From: Beroe forskalii
Taxonomy: Eukaryota > Ctenophora > Nuda > Beroida > Beroidae
Direction of reading: 5' to 3'
Assembly: GCA_011033025.1 (NCBI GenBank)
Contig: WFMF01000077.1
Coordinates: forward strand, 124,001 to 188,000
Length of the DNA stretch: 64,000 nt
Under the pieces are notes generated by a model. That model was given only the letters and a program-made list of their open reading frames with translations, searched no databases and had not been told where the DNA came from. A program made the translations under genes and the position numbers. Shown piece by piece: positions 48,773-61,900 of the stretch; the stretch's first letter is position 1; each line of letters opens with the position of its first letter.

Positions 48773-51700
48773 ATGGGGTAACGATTTGGAAGCTGAGATT
48801 CAAGAGGAAAGAAAAGGGCCGTAAAATGGGATCACCCATATCGTTCATTTTAGCTGCTGTTGGTTCTGCTGTCAGGCTTGGAAATGTGGAGGTTCCCTAT
48901 CTCGTATCTAAGTGAGGTCATGGTTTATTATTTACTCTCAAGACATATCAAACAATATTGGACATTTCCACACAGCAATGTTTAGTTACTGCTTTGATTT
49001 ACACTCTCATTTTCCTGTTCGCTTTTAACTCGAATTGTAACCCTTATAGAAAATTTCCAATATATTATATATAATCAAAAACCCAGGTTTCTTGGGGGGG
49101 GCTCCATTCTCATTCCTTACTTTCTCATTCTATTCTTTGTTGGAATGCCAATTCTGGGAGTGGAACTTTGCATTGGAACATTCTTCCAGGCTGGGGATGC
49201 GGATGCTTTCGGATCCATGAACCCCAGACTCAGGTTTGGAAGTAGTTTTTGATTTGCAAGGTATCACATTAAATGAGATAATGGTAGATTCAACTCATAT
49301 TGTAATTGGTTCAGCATCTGCACTACTTCACTTCTCTTGAACCATCACTTTTTCACTTCTGCTATCTGTTCAAAAGGCAGAAGGAAAGTAATGAATTGGA
49401 CTTCATCCCTCAACTTCAATGCAACATCGAATGGATGATATGCTCATGTTAACATCGGCTGGGCTATTATATGGAATATCAATGATCTATCATGAACCAT
49501 AATAGTGTGAATAATTTGGCCGGGGACTGGACCTACAATCTGTAACTCAATATCAAATCATCATAGCATGAACCATAATACCTAATTTGCAGGGGTATAG
49601 GGTTGGCAAGTGTCTTTGCTGGTTACGCAATAACATTCTACTACTGCATCATCCTGGCTTGGGCATTTGTATACTTTGGGGAGTCGTTCCAAGCGACATC
49701 AAACATCCCCTGGTTGGAAAACACTGGCGAATATTTCAGTGAAGTTAGCATGAGTGAGTCACGCATTATCCTATATGATTAGTACTGAATTGCTATGAAA
49801 CTGGTTTCAAAATCAGTCGCCTGCAGCAGCTGCGACTTCAGTTCATAACGATAATGTTTCTTTATACATTGTGTCTATGAAGCACGCATATTGTGCCTGA
49901 ATTTCACAATCCTGGTTCATGATTCATTCATTCAGGTACTGGAAACATAACTGGAGCATTCAACTGGCGGACATTCGTCTGTTTGATTGCTGTCTGGGTG
50001 ATAATATTCCTGTGCTTGTTCAAGGGAGTGAAAACCACGGGGTGGGTGGTGAAGTTCACTGTTCCCTTGCCCCTACTGATCCTCCTCATCCTCATAATCA
50101 GAGGTAAATAGCTGATGTTGAGGATGTTAACTTTTTCTGGCATAATCGATTAAAATCTACCTGTTTGATAGTTAATGCTGTTGCGAACTTGCATCAGGAA
50201 ATAATAACTTATTTCCTTTTTAGGTTTTTACTCTGTATAGCCGAATGCATTTAATTTTATTAAATACATAGACATGTGTCATTAAGTCCATTTTGGGATA
50301 CTTCCTCAGGGATGTATCCGCTCTTGGCCCGAGTTCGTGGGGCGAGGGTCTAAACCAATATTATGCATACTTCCCCAGGGCGTATGAAGCCCAAGGTATG
50401 TATCCGCTTGAGGCAAGTGTCTATGTATGATGGACCCGCATCAAAACGTCAGAGGGTTCTATAACGTAACAAATTCTACTTATACAAATTCTCCTTTTTT
50501 CAGCCGCTTTTCTGGATGGCTCTAAAGATGGGATCATGGCTTATCTAATCAAATGGGATTCTGAAGTTTTGAGTGACCCTTTCATCTGGTCTGGAGCCAT
50601 TGGCCAGGTAATCCATCACGACATTAGAATAACACTTATTGCCAAATAGGTATGCTTTTCATGAACCGAAAAAATGTACATGCGACCTTTGGCCAGCTGA
50701 TCTTTGTACCCCCTGGGATAAAGATAAAACGCACTGTGAATCGTCTTTAATTATACGCTGTGAACTTAAATCATGCACCAATAATCAGATGATTATCAGA
50801 TGCTTATCAGATATGTTTCAGGTATTTTTCTCCTTGGGGATTTGCATGGGTGTCATGACCACGTACAGTTCCCACAACTCAAAGACCAAAACAAATGTTG
50901 CTGCTTCCGAGAAAGCCATATCACTCAGGTATGATTTTGCTTTAGGTTAATAATATATTCATTAAATGGAAAGGAAAATACTGGGCATTATTAGCAGTAA
51001 ATACTTGACATCAGTATTTTAGAACAGGCATCCCATGAATATATTAATATAGCTATGTAGATTGTTAGAAATAAACTCCGTCTGCAGTGACACGGGTATT
51101 GCACTTCTTGGAGGATTTGCTATCTACGAAATGCTGGGAAGCATGAGGGCAAAGTGCTATAACGCCGCTGGAGTTGACCGATACAATGAAACAGCTGTTC
51201 TGGAATTCAACGCTACAGATCCAGATAAACGGAAACAGTGTGAGAGCTACCTCGACCAGAAATCTTTTGGTCTTGCATTCATAGCCTACCCAGAAGGTAT
51301 TTATTGTGCAGGCATACAAAAAGGACCTATGTCATGAGCATTGGTGAACATATCCGTCCATTGGACTTCCATCAATTGAAATAAATCAGATGAACTGTTA
51401 TTAATTCCCGTGATCCTTGAGGTTGATTAAGAATTATTAAAGGTGATTCTCACTGCGATACGAGGGTTTATCTTTTTAAATAGCACAAAATTCTGGATTC
51501 TTGTCTTGAAACGTGAAACTTAGCTTCGCACATAAAAATATATATAATTTTATGTTTAAATGTAGAACTATAGCGTGAGCTTCTGTTGAACCAACTCGAT
51601 AGGGATTTGAATGCTCTATCTATAGATCTATCATGGTATAATCACCGAATTAACCTTGCAGGACTTGGAACTTTAGAAGCTCCCCAGTTTTGGGGAATTG

Positions 51701-54700
51701 TTTTCTTCGGTTGCTTGCTCATGTTAGGAATTGACAGTGCTTTCTCTCTGTGCGAATGCATGATAACCTTCTTGAAGGTATGGACTATGGACTTCTAATC
51801 AGCTATGATATTGGCACAAGATTTTATTTATTGGTAATATTCAATATTCCGGTGAACGGCAACCATTCCACGGGAAATTAAAGTATCCTTACCATCAACA
51901 TTATAGTCATTATACACTTTACAGGACTGTTGGATTGGGCTTCGGTATCGCCCTAAGACTTGGATTATTACAATCATATGTACAGTTGTTGGGTTACTTG
52001 CAGGACTTCCTTACTGTTTTGACAGGTACTAAGAGTTACTGCTATGGAGTATCATCGTGATGGGTTCTCGGCACCAATTTTCCGATCCACAGGAAACGTT
52101 CCGTCAAGGGTCCCGGACTCTAGGGTCCGGGACCCTGGATTCGGGACCCTCGGTAAGAGGGTCCGTCCGGGCGTCCGGAAACCTTTTATAGGCTAAACCC
52201 TGATATAGAAGCCGAAAGGCAGTGGTATACTGGTAAGAGGGTCCGGGAACCTCGATAAGAGGGTCACCGAGGGTACGTGAAGAACCGTGAAGGATCCGTC
52301 AGGGAACCGTGAAGGGTCCGTCAGGGAACCGTGAAGGATCCGTCAGGGAACCGTGAAGGGTCCGTCAGGGAACCGTGAAGGATCCGTCAGGGAACCGTGA
52401 AGGGTCCGTCAGGGAACCGTGAAGGGTCCGTCAGGGGACCGTGAAGGGTCCAGGACCCTTCAACAGAGGGTCCGGGACCCTTCAATCGAGGGTCCGGGAC
52501 CCTTCAATCGAGGTTCCGGGACCCTCTATGAGCGGGTCCGTCAAGGAACCGTGAGGGTCCGTCAAGGAACCGTGAGGGTCCGTCAAGGAACCGTGAGGGT
52601 CCGTCAAGGAACCGTGAGGGTCCGTCAAGGAACCGTGAGGGTCCGTCAAGGAACCGTGAAGGGTCCGTCAGAGATCCATGAAGGGTCCGTCAAAGAACCG
52701 TGAGGGTCCGTCAAGGAACCGTCTAGGGTCCGTCAAGGAACCATCAAGGGTCCGTCAAGGAACCGTCAAGGGTCCGGGACCCTGCCAGCCAGGGTCCCGG
52801 ACCCTCCGTAGGAGGGTCCGTGAAGGGTCCGTGAAGGGTCCGGGACCCTCCGTCGGCAGAGTACCAAGTTGCCGAGTTAGAAATTCCAAAAATGCTCCAC
52901 TAGATTCCATAACTACTCTATAATAGCATCGACTATTAAGCCAAAAAGAACTTAGCATTGTTGCATTGGTTTCAGCTGTCAGTCGCATAGTTAAGGACCA
53001 GATTCACAATCATTTGGCCACCCTTGAGACCTCTCGGTCGGTTGAAGGGTCAAAAAGGCCGTTTTTAGCCCAAATAAAATTAAACGCGACTCTTCTTCCT
53101 CATGAAAGATTTTGGACATCTGATGAAAGTTTTGTCTCACTTATGTCTTTCAAAAATTGCCCGCAAAGTTTCAGCTCAATCGGCCAAACTTGAAATTTCA
53201 GCTCTAAAACCTTAAAAAGCTAACTGACCAACGTTTTGATAGGGTTTTTGGATTTTAGTTGGTACAGGCAAGGTATCGAAAACTGACAAATATCATATAA
53301 ATGACAACCAATATCTGCCTCATATTAAAGTAGGTATACCTACTTTAATATGAGGCAGATATTGGTTGTCATTTATATTATAGTTGTCATTTATATTATA
53401 GACAAATAAGCTCCTTCACGAATCTAATAGGCTAACATAAGTATACTTATGTTAGCATATTAGATTCGTGAAGGAGCTTATTTGTCTGACGTTGACAGAC
53501 CCTCTCGAGACGCCAGCCGCTTCGCGGCTGGCGTCAGCGGGTCATACATCGTACAAGTACGACAAGAGCTGATAAATTTATAAAAGCTTGAAAGCAATGA
53601 AAGAATTAATTTGTTGCCATTTCAGTGGTCTGATGACTCTCGACATCGTAGATAACTACATCAATAATTGGGGGATGATTTTAATTGGCACTCTGGAATG
53701 TCTTGCAGTTGGGTGGATCTACAAGATAGATGAACAGTATCAAAAGGTATGATTTTAAAACGTATTACTGTAAATGAGGACCCAAACCGATGGACAGTTT
53801 GTCCGTGAGATTGGAAGTGGCCACTCTATTTTCCCCGTACTCACATGATCTGAGTCCACACGTAAAGTGTCTTTCTCCTAGGTGGGAAGGTTGTCTGTCT
53901 TAGTCTACAACTCTGGCTATCTCGTGTCTCTGATTCTTGGCGCGATCTTGGGCGTGGCTCTTCCTATCCAACCTGCAACTTCAGTAAGTATGACAATGCT
54001 CGATAAACTGCAACTACATTGATTTTATGAGGATAAAAATTTACATTGGATTATTTCGAGGATCGACGATAATATTTCTAACTTGACAGGTCTACCAGAT
54101 TATCATGCGAACCTGCAATAATTATTTGCCATCCTCAGCTTGGGATTGGTCTTGCACTTTTCATCGGTGGTTGGGCGGCTTCAACTTGTCTTGCGTTGTT
54201 CCTGGCAGAGAACAAGGACAGTCAACCTATCCTATCGCAATTATGGTCAATCATGGGGTATGTAAGCAGATTTCTCTCATCACGGCTGTGTCCAGTAGTA
54301 CAGTTCGTCAGTTCTTATAATAATTAAGTCGTGAACTAATCTAAAAACCAGACATGTGACTTTTGGATCTAGTAGTCTAGGGCGGAGTAGTGTACGGCGT
54401 AGTAGTCTACGGCGGACCCTGAACCAGGGTGGTAGGCTTCGGCGGAGTTGGTGACCAAGGTAGTAGCCTACGGCGGACTTCCCTTCCCGAATTGGAAAGG
54501 GGATATTACCGAGTAACACGTGCTCGTATATTTCAGTTAACTTCATTCTTTCTATGACAGCGTGTTCGCCTTTCATGCTTGTGTGAAGACTAACTCATTG
54601 CTTCATCAAGTCGATCACATCGTTTCGTATAGGCATTAAGGCATTAGGCTCATTAGAGCATTAGACGCTTGACAAATGACACTGGGTGCCAAGTAACATA

Positions 54701-56989
54701 ATATATTGTGTGATGAGTCGGCGACATAACAACATGTAATTTGTAAAGATTTCTACTTTGGTTTCCAATTAAGATCGAAATGTCGCATAACTGTTTCATA
54801 AAAAAACAACGACTGGTACCTAGCTAAATTCCTAATTTGCAAGCTACTCAGAACAATCCCATCAACGGTAGACCCCATTAAATATGGCATGAATTGCAAT
54901 GTGACTAGCACAATTAGCTAGCACTCGACACATCTCCATGCTTGGCGCCCGTCAGCTGTCTCCTTTCCATCCTTGGAACTTAGAGTAGCGAAATGCCTGG
55001 AAAGCAGGAAGGTCACGTTAGTGCTGTTCTGCCTCCGACTTCTCATGAACTTGACTCGCTGGTCAGGTGGAAACTAGAAAACTTATGGTAATAGTATTAC
55101 CATGAGGATGGAAAGGGAACAGCTGACGGGCGCCAAGCATGGAGATGTGTCGAGAAGAACCAGCTTTGAACCGGGAGGATCTACACACACGGTGATGCCG
55201 TCCTCAAGCAAACCAAGCTACACATACACGAGTCTGACTTCACGGAGTGATAGGTGAAAGAGTCAAGAGATATATTCTGAGTCCAAAAACATCGCTGCAA
55301 CCTCTCGAGAAACCATCCTCTATGGGGTACTCTATCGTGTTACCTGCCTAGCTGTGCAGTGTGCTCTCTATTCCAATGTTATCTAAAGCCCTAAAGGGGT
55401 ATCGCCCTTATAAGCAATTGGTTGGGAAAGGCAGATATGCTGTAACAGAGGATGAAATATACGAGCATGTGTTGCTCGGTAATATCCCTTTCCAATTCGT
55501 AAGGGAAGTCCGCCGTAGGCTACTACCTTGGTCACCAACTCCGCCGTAGCCTACCACCCTGGTTCAGGGTCCGCCGTAGACTACTACGCCGTACACTACT
55601 CCGCCCTAGACTACGGAAACCGTGACTTTTAGGATGGGGTGAGAGGGTTACTGCTATCTGTGCTCGTCGACGAAAAGCAGACATTAAAACTAAAAAGGGT
55701 TGTAGGAAGGGTAATGATTGAAAACTCTGTTATTGGATTTGAAGTTGTCGAAATTTTCCAAATAGATAGTGAGGAGTTTCCTGATGTTGAAAGTAAAAAC
55801 TGTCAAAGGTTGTGCCTCACAACCCTTTTTACCCTTTTGAATTTTACAAATTTTACAATTTTGACTGATGAGCACACATTTGTCAATGTGTTAGAATGAA
55901 TTTTGTTGATTGTACCCTTTTGAGCTTTTGCAGGAGATTTGTTGCACTTTTTTGTTGCTCTATTTTGGCCTTATTTCAATTTTGAATTTAGGGCCAATTA
56001 AGTTTTGGCAAGGTTTAGGGAGTTCCCCTTATACAAACATATAACTTTGGCTCACGCATCCTTCCCGAAAAGGGAGGTGTAATAGAAAATAGCACACTCC
56101 AATGTTGAATGAGCGGCAGTTTATAGATGACAGTTAGTCACATTATCCCTAAATCACTGACAACTGTGTTCTGCAGGTGGCACGGAGCTGATGACTTGAG
56201 GAACAAGGCTAATAACTGTGTTCGTGACACGGAAAAGGACGGTGTGTGGACTCCCTACTCATTGAAGATGGAGCTCCAGGCCCTGTACAGACATGACTGT
56301 TTCTGTGCAGCTTTCGGGTTTCTGATAAAGTACCTGTCTTACACACTGCTTCTGGTCATCACTGTCATTAACATTAGGGTCAGTACTTTAGTAGCCGGTC
56401 CCCTGAACTTTGTATCTGGTTTGTTTGCTATGAAGTTCACACAAAACAGTTTAAATGTGAAAATGAGATCATATTATTGATAACTAATTTGTGGAATATC
56501 AATAATTAATTGCGGTCATTTATCAGCCATTACAATATGTTTCAGTCAAACAATTCATTAATCATTCGATAAGTCAATATCATCCTTTCAGAATGATATT
56601 GTGTCGCCCTATGGTGGCTATCCTAAAGATATGCTGGCAATCGGCCAACTAATTTTCGTCTTCATGCTGTTCCTTGTGGTGATCGTAGCCATTTTCCCGA
56701 GGATAATGTACGATCCTTTCAAGTATGCGGATGAACAGACGCATAAAGGCAGACTCATCTGGTTAGTAACTTACCGTCTTCTAATTTTGAATGTAAAATC
56801 ACCATGCACCATGGTCTCATGGTATGATTTATATAATTATAAGCTAAAGCTGTTCCCAACATTTTCCCTATTGAAATTTTAAAAAAAAGCCTTCTCCATT
56901 CCCCTCTTTGCAGGATGCTCACACCAACACCAGTCGAGCTGGGATCCGACCGTCAAGCTAGTGCTCCGAAAGAGATCGCTCTAGAATGA
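48773..56989 (+). CDS. SLC6-family sodium symporter, gene C (15 exons, first two damaged)
   Basis: Intact exons: 49593-49753, 49936-50103, 50504-50607, 50822-50928, 51088-51296, 51662-51777, 51925-52025, 53626-53746, 53882-53983, 54139-54257, 56177-56378, 56592-56761, 56914-56989 (TGA). Exon 1 (48773-about 48911) has several 1-2 nt losses relative to B. Exon 2 (about 49092-49233) has lost its acceptor, with a G run replacing CAGATTTGGAGGA. From exon 3 on, the frame is clean. Compared with gene A, exon 5 is split by an extra intron between GAIGQ and VFFSLG, and the TM7-TM8 loop is eight codons longer. Otherwise the intron positions match. Either the 5' damage is consensus error or the transcript begins in copy B. 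AATAAA at 57175 is a candidate polyadenylation signal. The substrate is unknown. Confidence 0.85.
52070..52870. repeat. 21-22 bp tandem repeat with GGGTCC...GGACCC palindromes
   Basis: Units AGGGTCCGTCAAGGAACCGTG (21 bp, written in two variants) repeat about 25 times. AGGGTCCGGGACCCT palindromes punctuate both ends. It fills part of SLC6-C intron 9. Confidence 0.9.
53295..53378. repeat. Perfect 84-bp palindrome without a spacer
   Basis: Arms 53295-53336 and 53337-53378 are exact reverse complements (42 nt each), centred on AGGTA/TACCT. It lies in intron 9 of SLC6-C. Confidence 0.95.
53400..53487. repeat. Near-perfect 88-bp palindrome without a spacer
   Basis: Arms 53400-53443 and 53444-53487 match with one mismatch, centred on AAGTA/TACTT. 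It begins 22 bp after the previous palindrome. Confidence 0.95.
53509..53535. repeat. GC-rich hairpin
   Basis: GACGCCAGCCGC, loop TTC, GCGGCTGGCGTC: a perfect 12-bp stem that could form a very stable hairpin, 21 bp after the second palindrome. Confidence 0.9.
54372..55614. mobile_element. Foldback element with nested inverted repeats in SLC6-C intron 12
   Basis: Left arm about 54372-54560 (GTAGTCTAGGGCGGAGTAG ... GGGATATTACCGAG) and right arm about 55430-55614 are reverse complements. An inner pair, CATCTCCATGCTTGGCGCCC (about 54932) and its reverse complement (about 55127-55147), is nested inside. No coding capacity is seen. Confidence 0.85.
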
Positions 56990-59276
56990 TGATGTCAATG
57001 ATTAGGATCACAATCTGAGGAAGTCGCTCTGATGGGATCATGAATTTTGAAAAAAATGAATCATTGATTGGAAACTGCCCACTATTATATAGTACCATTG
57101 TAAATATGATAATTTAGCTTAAAAGTTAAAAGGTCCAATATGTTATTCTGAACACTTCACCTTTCTTGAGTACCAATAAATAGTACCTAGGAGACTATTA
57201 GATGCTTATTGGGACTGGATTAGGGACTATACTGCATAATTTCAACGATAGAATTTTTTGAATTTTTCTTAATAATTTAAATTTCTTATTGTGGTACTAC
57301 CGCACTTTTCTTTCAAATTTTTTTACCAATTTTATGGAATTGTATTTGTATTTATATTTTATACTTATAAGGGAAATTTTCAGGATAGCTACCAATATTA
57401 ACAATTTTTCTATTGACTCAATTTGAATTTTGATCAATTTGATGATGATGGACCCGAATGTGCACGTCGAAAAGGCAATTATCGGGGCAACTTGAAATTT
57501 TGCAGTTTATGGGGCTATACTTTTCTGGTAAGGTACCACGAAATTATCATCATTACCTGGAATGGCACCATTTTATCATCAATTTATTAAGAGTAACAGG
57601 AGGTTCACCCTCATATTTTTGAAAGCACGAATTTGACAGTTGGCCTGGATGACCTACAATTTGACTGTGGTCTTCAGTCCATGGGTCCAACATTGCCCAT
57701 GTGCAGACTCAGGGCAAGAGATAGAGAAGCCTCCAAAAGTCCACAAAATTCCAATCCTGCCCAATACAAATGAACTTCACTATTTAAAAAACTCCTTCGC
57801 TATTTTCCATGAAATTTCCTGGATCGCTAGATATAGGTGGATTAAGCAAAGAAAGTGCGACATTTGACCCCCCCTGACAATACATCCCCGACACTACTTC
57901 CCCACATTTTCCCCCTTTTTGGACAAACTTCCCCCCTGAGATTACCGAAAATGCTCCTTAACCTGGACATCAGTCACTTGCACAAGTGGAAGAAGCAACC
58001 TTCTGGTCCAATCCCAGGAAACACTTCCAGAACAGCCTGAAATTGAAAAGCACCTTACCTTGCTCATAGTCCGACAGGAAGGCCTCGAACAACCATATCA
58101 CAAGCAAGGGCGAGGTCAGTGGTCACCAGTCCTCAGCTCAGTCGATGGTGCGACACCTGAACCCCCGTTCCCAAGCTCAGTTGCATGGGCGTTTACAGTG
58201 CCTATAGAGGGATGTGACATGGGGGGGGTCAAATGTCAAGCTTATGATAACCACCTTGGTCAAGACGTGGATCAGTGCGTTTAATCTGTGTTTCTTCATC
58301 GGGGGAATATATTCATTGACCATAATTTTGATTGAGTACTCAAAAAACATCTTGGGCCAAAAGCCGCTGTATATTTTGGGTGCTTTGGCCCAAAACTTTT
58401 TTGGAGACCTGAAGTTGGGTAAAAATTGTGTAAAATTGAAAAGAAAATAAAAATGCCATTTTTTGTTTGGAAACCTTGGTCATTTTTGAAATGTTAACTG
58501 GAAAGTTTAAAATCTGAAGTTGAAATGGAGTCCAATGAAAATTGCGAAACATGATTCATAATTCTTGGTGGTTTATCGGGTTAGATCCCTTGGTTATACT
58601 TTCAGAAACTAGTGTCTTAAAATAATTGGCGTTTTCGGCCATATAACGTGCTACACGTGTGCACCTGACTAATTTCAAGAGTCCCATCTTTCGCCTTCGA
58701 GTTGCAACTAATTAACTAATTAGGATTTAAGTCATGATCACGCAGCAGATCAAGCTTCTGATAACCACACCTCATTATCAAATTATAGATTCATAAAGTG
58801 ATTATATTGGAACTCTGGTTTCACCACTTTGTTATTTATATCTCCTATGATTGCATGATATTTCATTAAAATTTAACCACGATGGCCGTTAAAATTTTAA
58901 TTGACAGACAAGATTTTTCATTTAACTTCATTATGGACATGATACAATCGTTTATTATATAAATTGTTGATATCTTCAACCTTTTGAGTTGTCAGGCGTT
59001 GCCTTACATAATGGGTCTGACGACGTCAGACAACTTTTGAGTTGGCTATATATTATGATTGATCATTGATCAAGTTTATCTCCTTAATTTGCAACTGTTA
59101 TCATTGATTGTGAGCATTGTCATATCAATTCTCTGTGCCCTAAATTTTAATTTGGTGAATTTGATCTTAATACTTATAAGTTAAATAATGATAAATTTGT
59201 TCTAAAATATTTTATTTTCTGTAACTCGGCATTTTTCTTGGATTTGATCATGAAAAAACAAATTGGAAATTGGGAC
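56990..59276. other. SLC6-C 3' flank and intergenic DNA
   Basis: Likely 3' UTR to about 57200, then AT-rich sequence. No exon, RNA gene or repeat array could be supported. Confidence 0.5.
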
Positions 59277-61900
59277 GTATGAAAGTATACCCGTACTGAC
59301 CACTTCCTGATCATTATTCTAACATTTATCATGACTTTTTTTAACATTTGAGAGCACTTTAAATATCACTCAGCCTAATAATGAGCTTTACTGGTCAATG
59401 AACCGTCGGTCACTGCACCCTAAACGCACCACAAGACCATAAACGCACTCTAAGTTTAGTTAGTTATGTAAGCCAAGTTAGTTAAGTCAGTCAGGTTAGT
59501 CAAGTCAGTCACTTTAGTCAAGTAAGTCAAGTCAAGACTGACTTGACTGACTGACTAACTTGACTAACTTGACTTCATTGACTTGACTAACTTGATTGGC
59601 TGTCTTGACTTGACTAAATTGACTATCTTGAATCACTCAAATTGACTAAATTGACTTGACTGACTTGAATTAATTGACTAACTTGACTTGACTAACTCGA
59701 CTTGACTAACTCGACTTGACTAACTCGACTTGACTAACTTGACTGACCTGACGTGACTAACTTGACTGACTTGACTTAATTGACCTGACTAACTTGACTA
59801 ACTTGACTGACTTGACTTGACTAACTCGATTGACTTGACTGACTTGAATTACTTGACTCGACTAACTTGACTGATTTGACTTACCTAACTTTGAAGGCGT
59901 GTATGTTCAGGTCAGTCAACTTAGTCAAGTGAGTGAAGTCATTTCAAGACTGACTTGACTAACTGACCTGATTGACTTGACTAACTCAACTTGACTTACT
60001 TGACTTGACTAACCTGACTAACTCGACTTGACTAACTTGACTAACTTGATTGACTTGAATAACATAACTAACTTAGCTTGGACTGCGATTATGGTCAGGC
60101 CAGTAAAGTTAGTCAACTTAGTAAGTGTGTCAACTCAAGTCAAAACTGACTTGACTGACTTGACGTAACTTACTTGACTTGACTGACTTAACTAAACCTG
60201 ACTGACTTGACTATTTTAACTATCTTGACTAACTCGACTTGAATAAATTGACTAACTTGACTTGACTGTCTTGACTTGACTAACTTGACTATCTTGACTC
60301 CTTCGACTTGACTAAATTGACTTGACTGACTTTAATTAATTGAATAACTTGACTGGACTAACTCGACCAACTTGACTGAATAGACTCAACTAACTTGACT
60401 GACTTGACTAACTCGATTTGACTAACTCGACTTGACTAACTCGACTTGACTAAATCGACTTGACTAACTTGACTTGACTAACTTGACTAACTTTGACTTG
60501 AATAACTTTGACTGACTTGAATTACTTGAATAACTTGACTTCACTAATTTGACTGAGTTTACTGACTTGACTAACCTAACTTTGAAGGCGTGAATTTTCA
60601 GGTCAGTCAACTTAGTCAAGTGAGTCAAGTCATTTCAAGACTGACTTGACTGACTTGACTGACTTGAAATATTGACCAACTTGACTTGACTAACTTGACT
60701 AAATTGATTGACTTGACTAACATAACTAACTTAGCTTGGACTGCGATTATGGTCAGGTCAGTCAAATCAGTCAACTTAGTTAAGTGAGTCAACTCAAGTC
60801 AAAACTGACTTGATTTGACTAACCTGACTGACTTGACGATCTTGACTAAATCGACTTGACTAACTTGACTTACTTGACTTGACTGTCTTGACTTGACTAA
60901 CTTGACTATCTTGACTCACTCGACTTGACTAAATTGCCTTGAATTAATCGACTAACTTGACTGGACTAACTCGACCAACTTGACTGAATAGACTCGACTA
61001 TCTCGACTGACTTGACTAACTCAACTAACCTGACTGACTTGACTTACTCGACTTGATTAACTCGACTTGACTAACTTGACTGACTTAACGTGACTAACTT
61101 GACTTGACGAACTTGACTTAACTAATTTGACTTTACTAACTTGACTGACTTTGAATTACTTGACTAACTTGACTTCACTAACTTGACTGAGTTTACTGAC
61201 TTGACTAACCTAACTTTGAAGGCGTGAATTTTCAGGTCAGTCAACTTAGTCAAGTGAGTCAAGTCATTTCAAGACTGACTTGACTGACTTGAAATATTGA
61301 CCAACTTGACTTGACTAACTTGACTAACTTGATTGACTTGACTAACATAACTAACTTAGCTTGGACTGCGATTATTATGGTCAGGTCAGTCAAATCAGTC
61401 AACTTAGTTAAGTGAGTCAACTAAAGTCAAAACTGACTTGATTTGACTAACCTGACTGACTTGACGATCTTGACTAAATCGACTTGACTAACTTGACTTG
61501 AAAGACTTGAATAAATTGACTAACTTGACTTCACTAACTCGACTAAATTGACTGACCTGGCTAGTGGCTAACTTGACTAAATTGAATGACTTGACTAACA
61601 TAACTATCTTGACTGTCTTGACTAACATACCTAACTTAGCTTTGAGTGCATTTATGGTCTCATGGTGCGTTTAGGAGGCATTGATTGACTCGACTGGTCA
61701 TTGACCATAAAGTGTCATCATAATTATGATGACGCTCAATGATATTCATTAAAGTGATTTTATTTAATGATAAGTGTTAAAATAATGAACAGGAAGTGGT
61801 CAGTAGGGGGCCAGTACTTTGTATGGGTTCACCAAGAGGTCAGTACTCAGTCAGGGTTCACCAGGGGGTCATTGGTACTTTGGTATACTTCATACTTTCA
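59277..61900. mobile_element. 2.6-kb inverted-repeat element filled with TTGACT-type repeats
   Basis: The outer ends TATGAAAGTATAC and GTATACTTCATACTTTCA are inverted. So are inner blocks GTACTGACCACTTCCTGATC / GAACAGGAAGTGGTCAGTA, and CTAAACGCACCA...GACCATAAACGCACTC against its reverse complement near 61630-61672. The interior (59460-61625) is a degenerate array of TTGACTTGACTAAC-like words. Anchor words recur as a higher-order repeat: GAAGGCGTG...TTCAGGTCAGTCAA at 59893, 60584 and 61218, and TTAGCTTGGACTGCGATTAT near 60073, 60731 and 61357. No transposase is visible. Confidence 0.85.

Noticed and set aside
52419-52923. Gly/Arg-rich plus-strand frames (VRQGTVR repeats)
   Set aside because: Product of the 21-bp GGGTCCGTCAAGGAACC repeat in SLC6-C intron 9.
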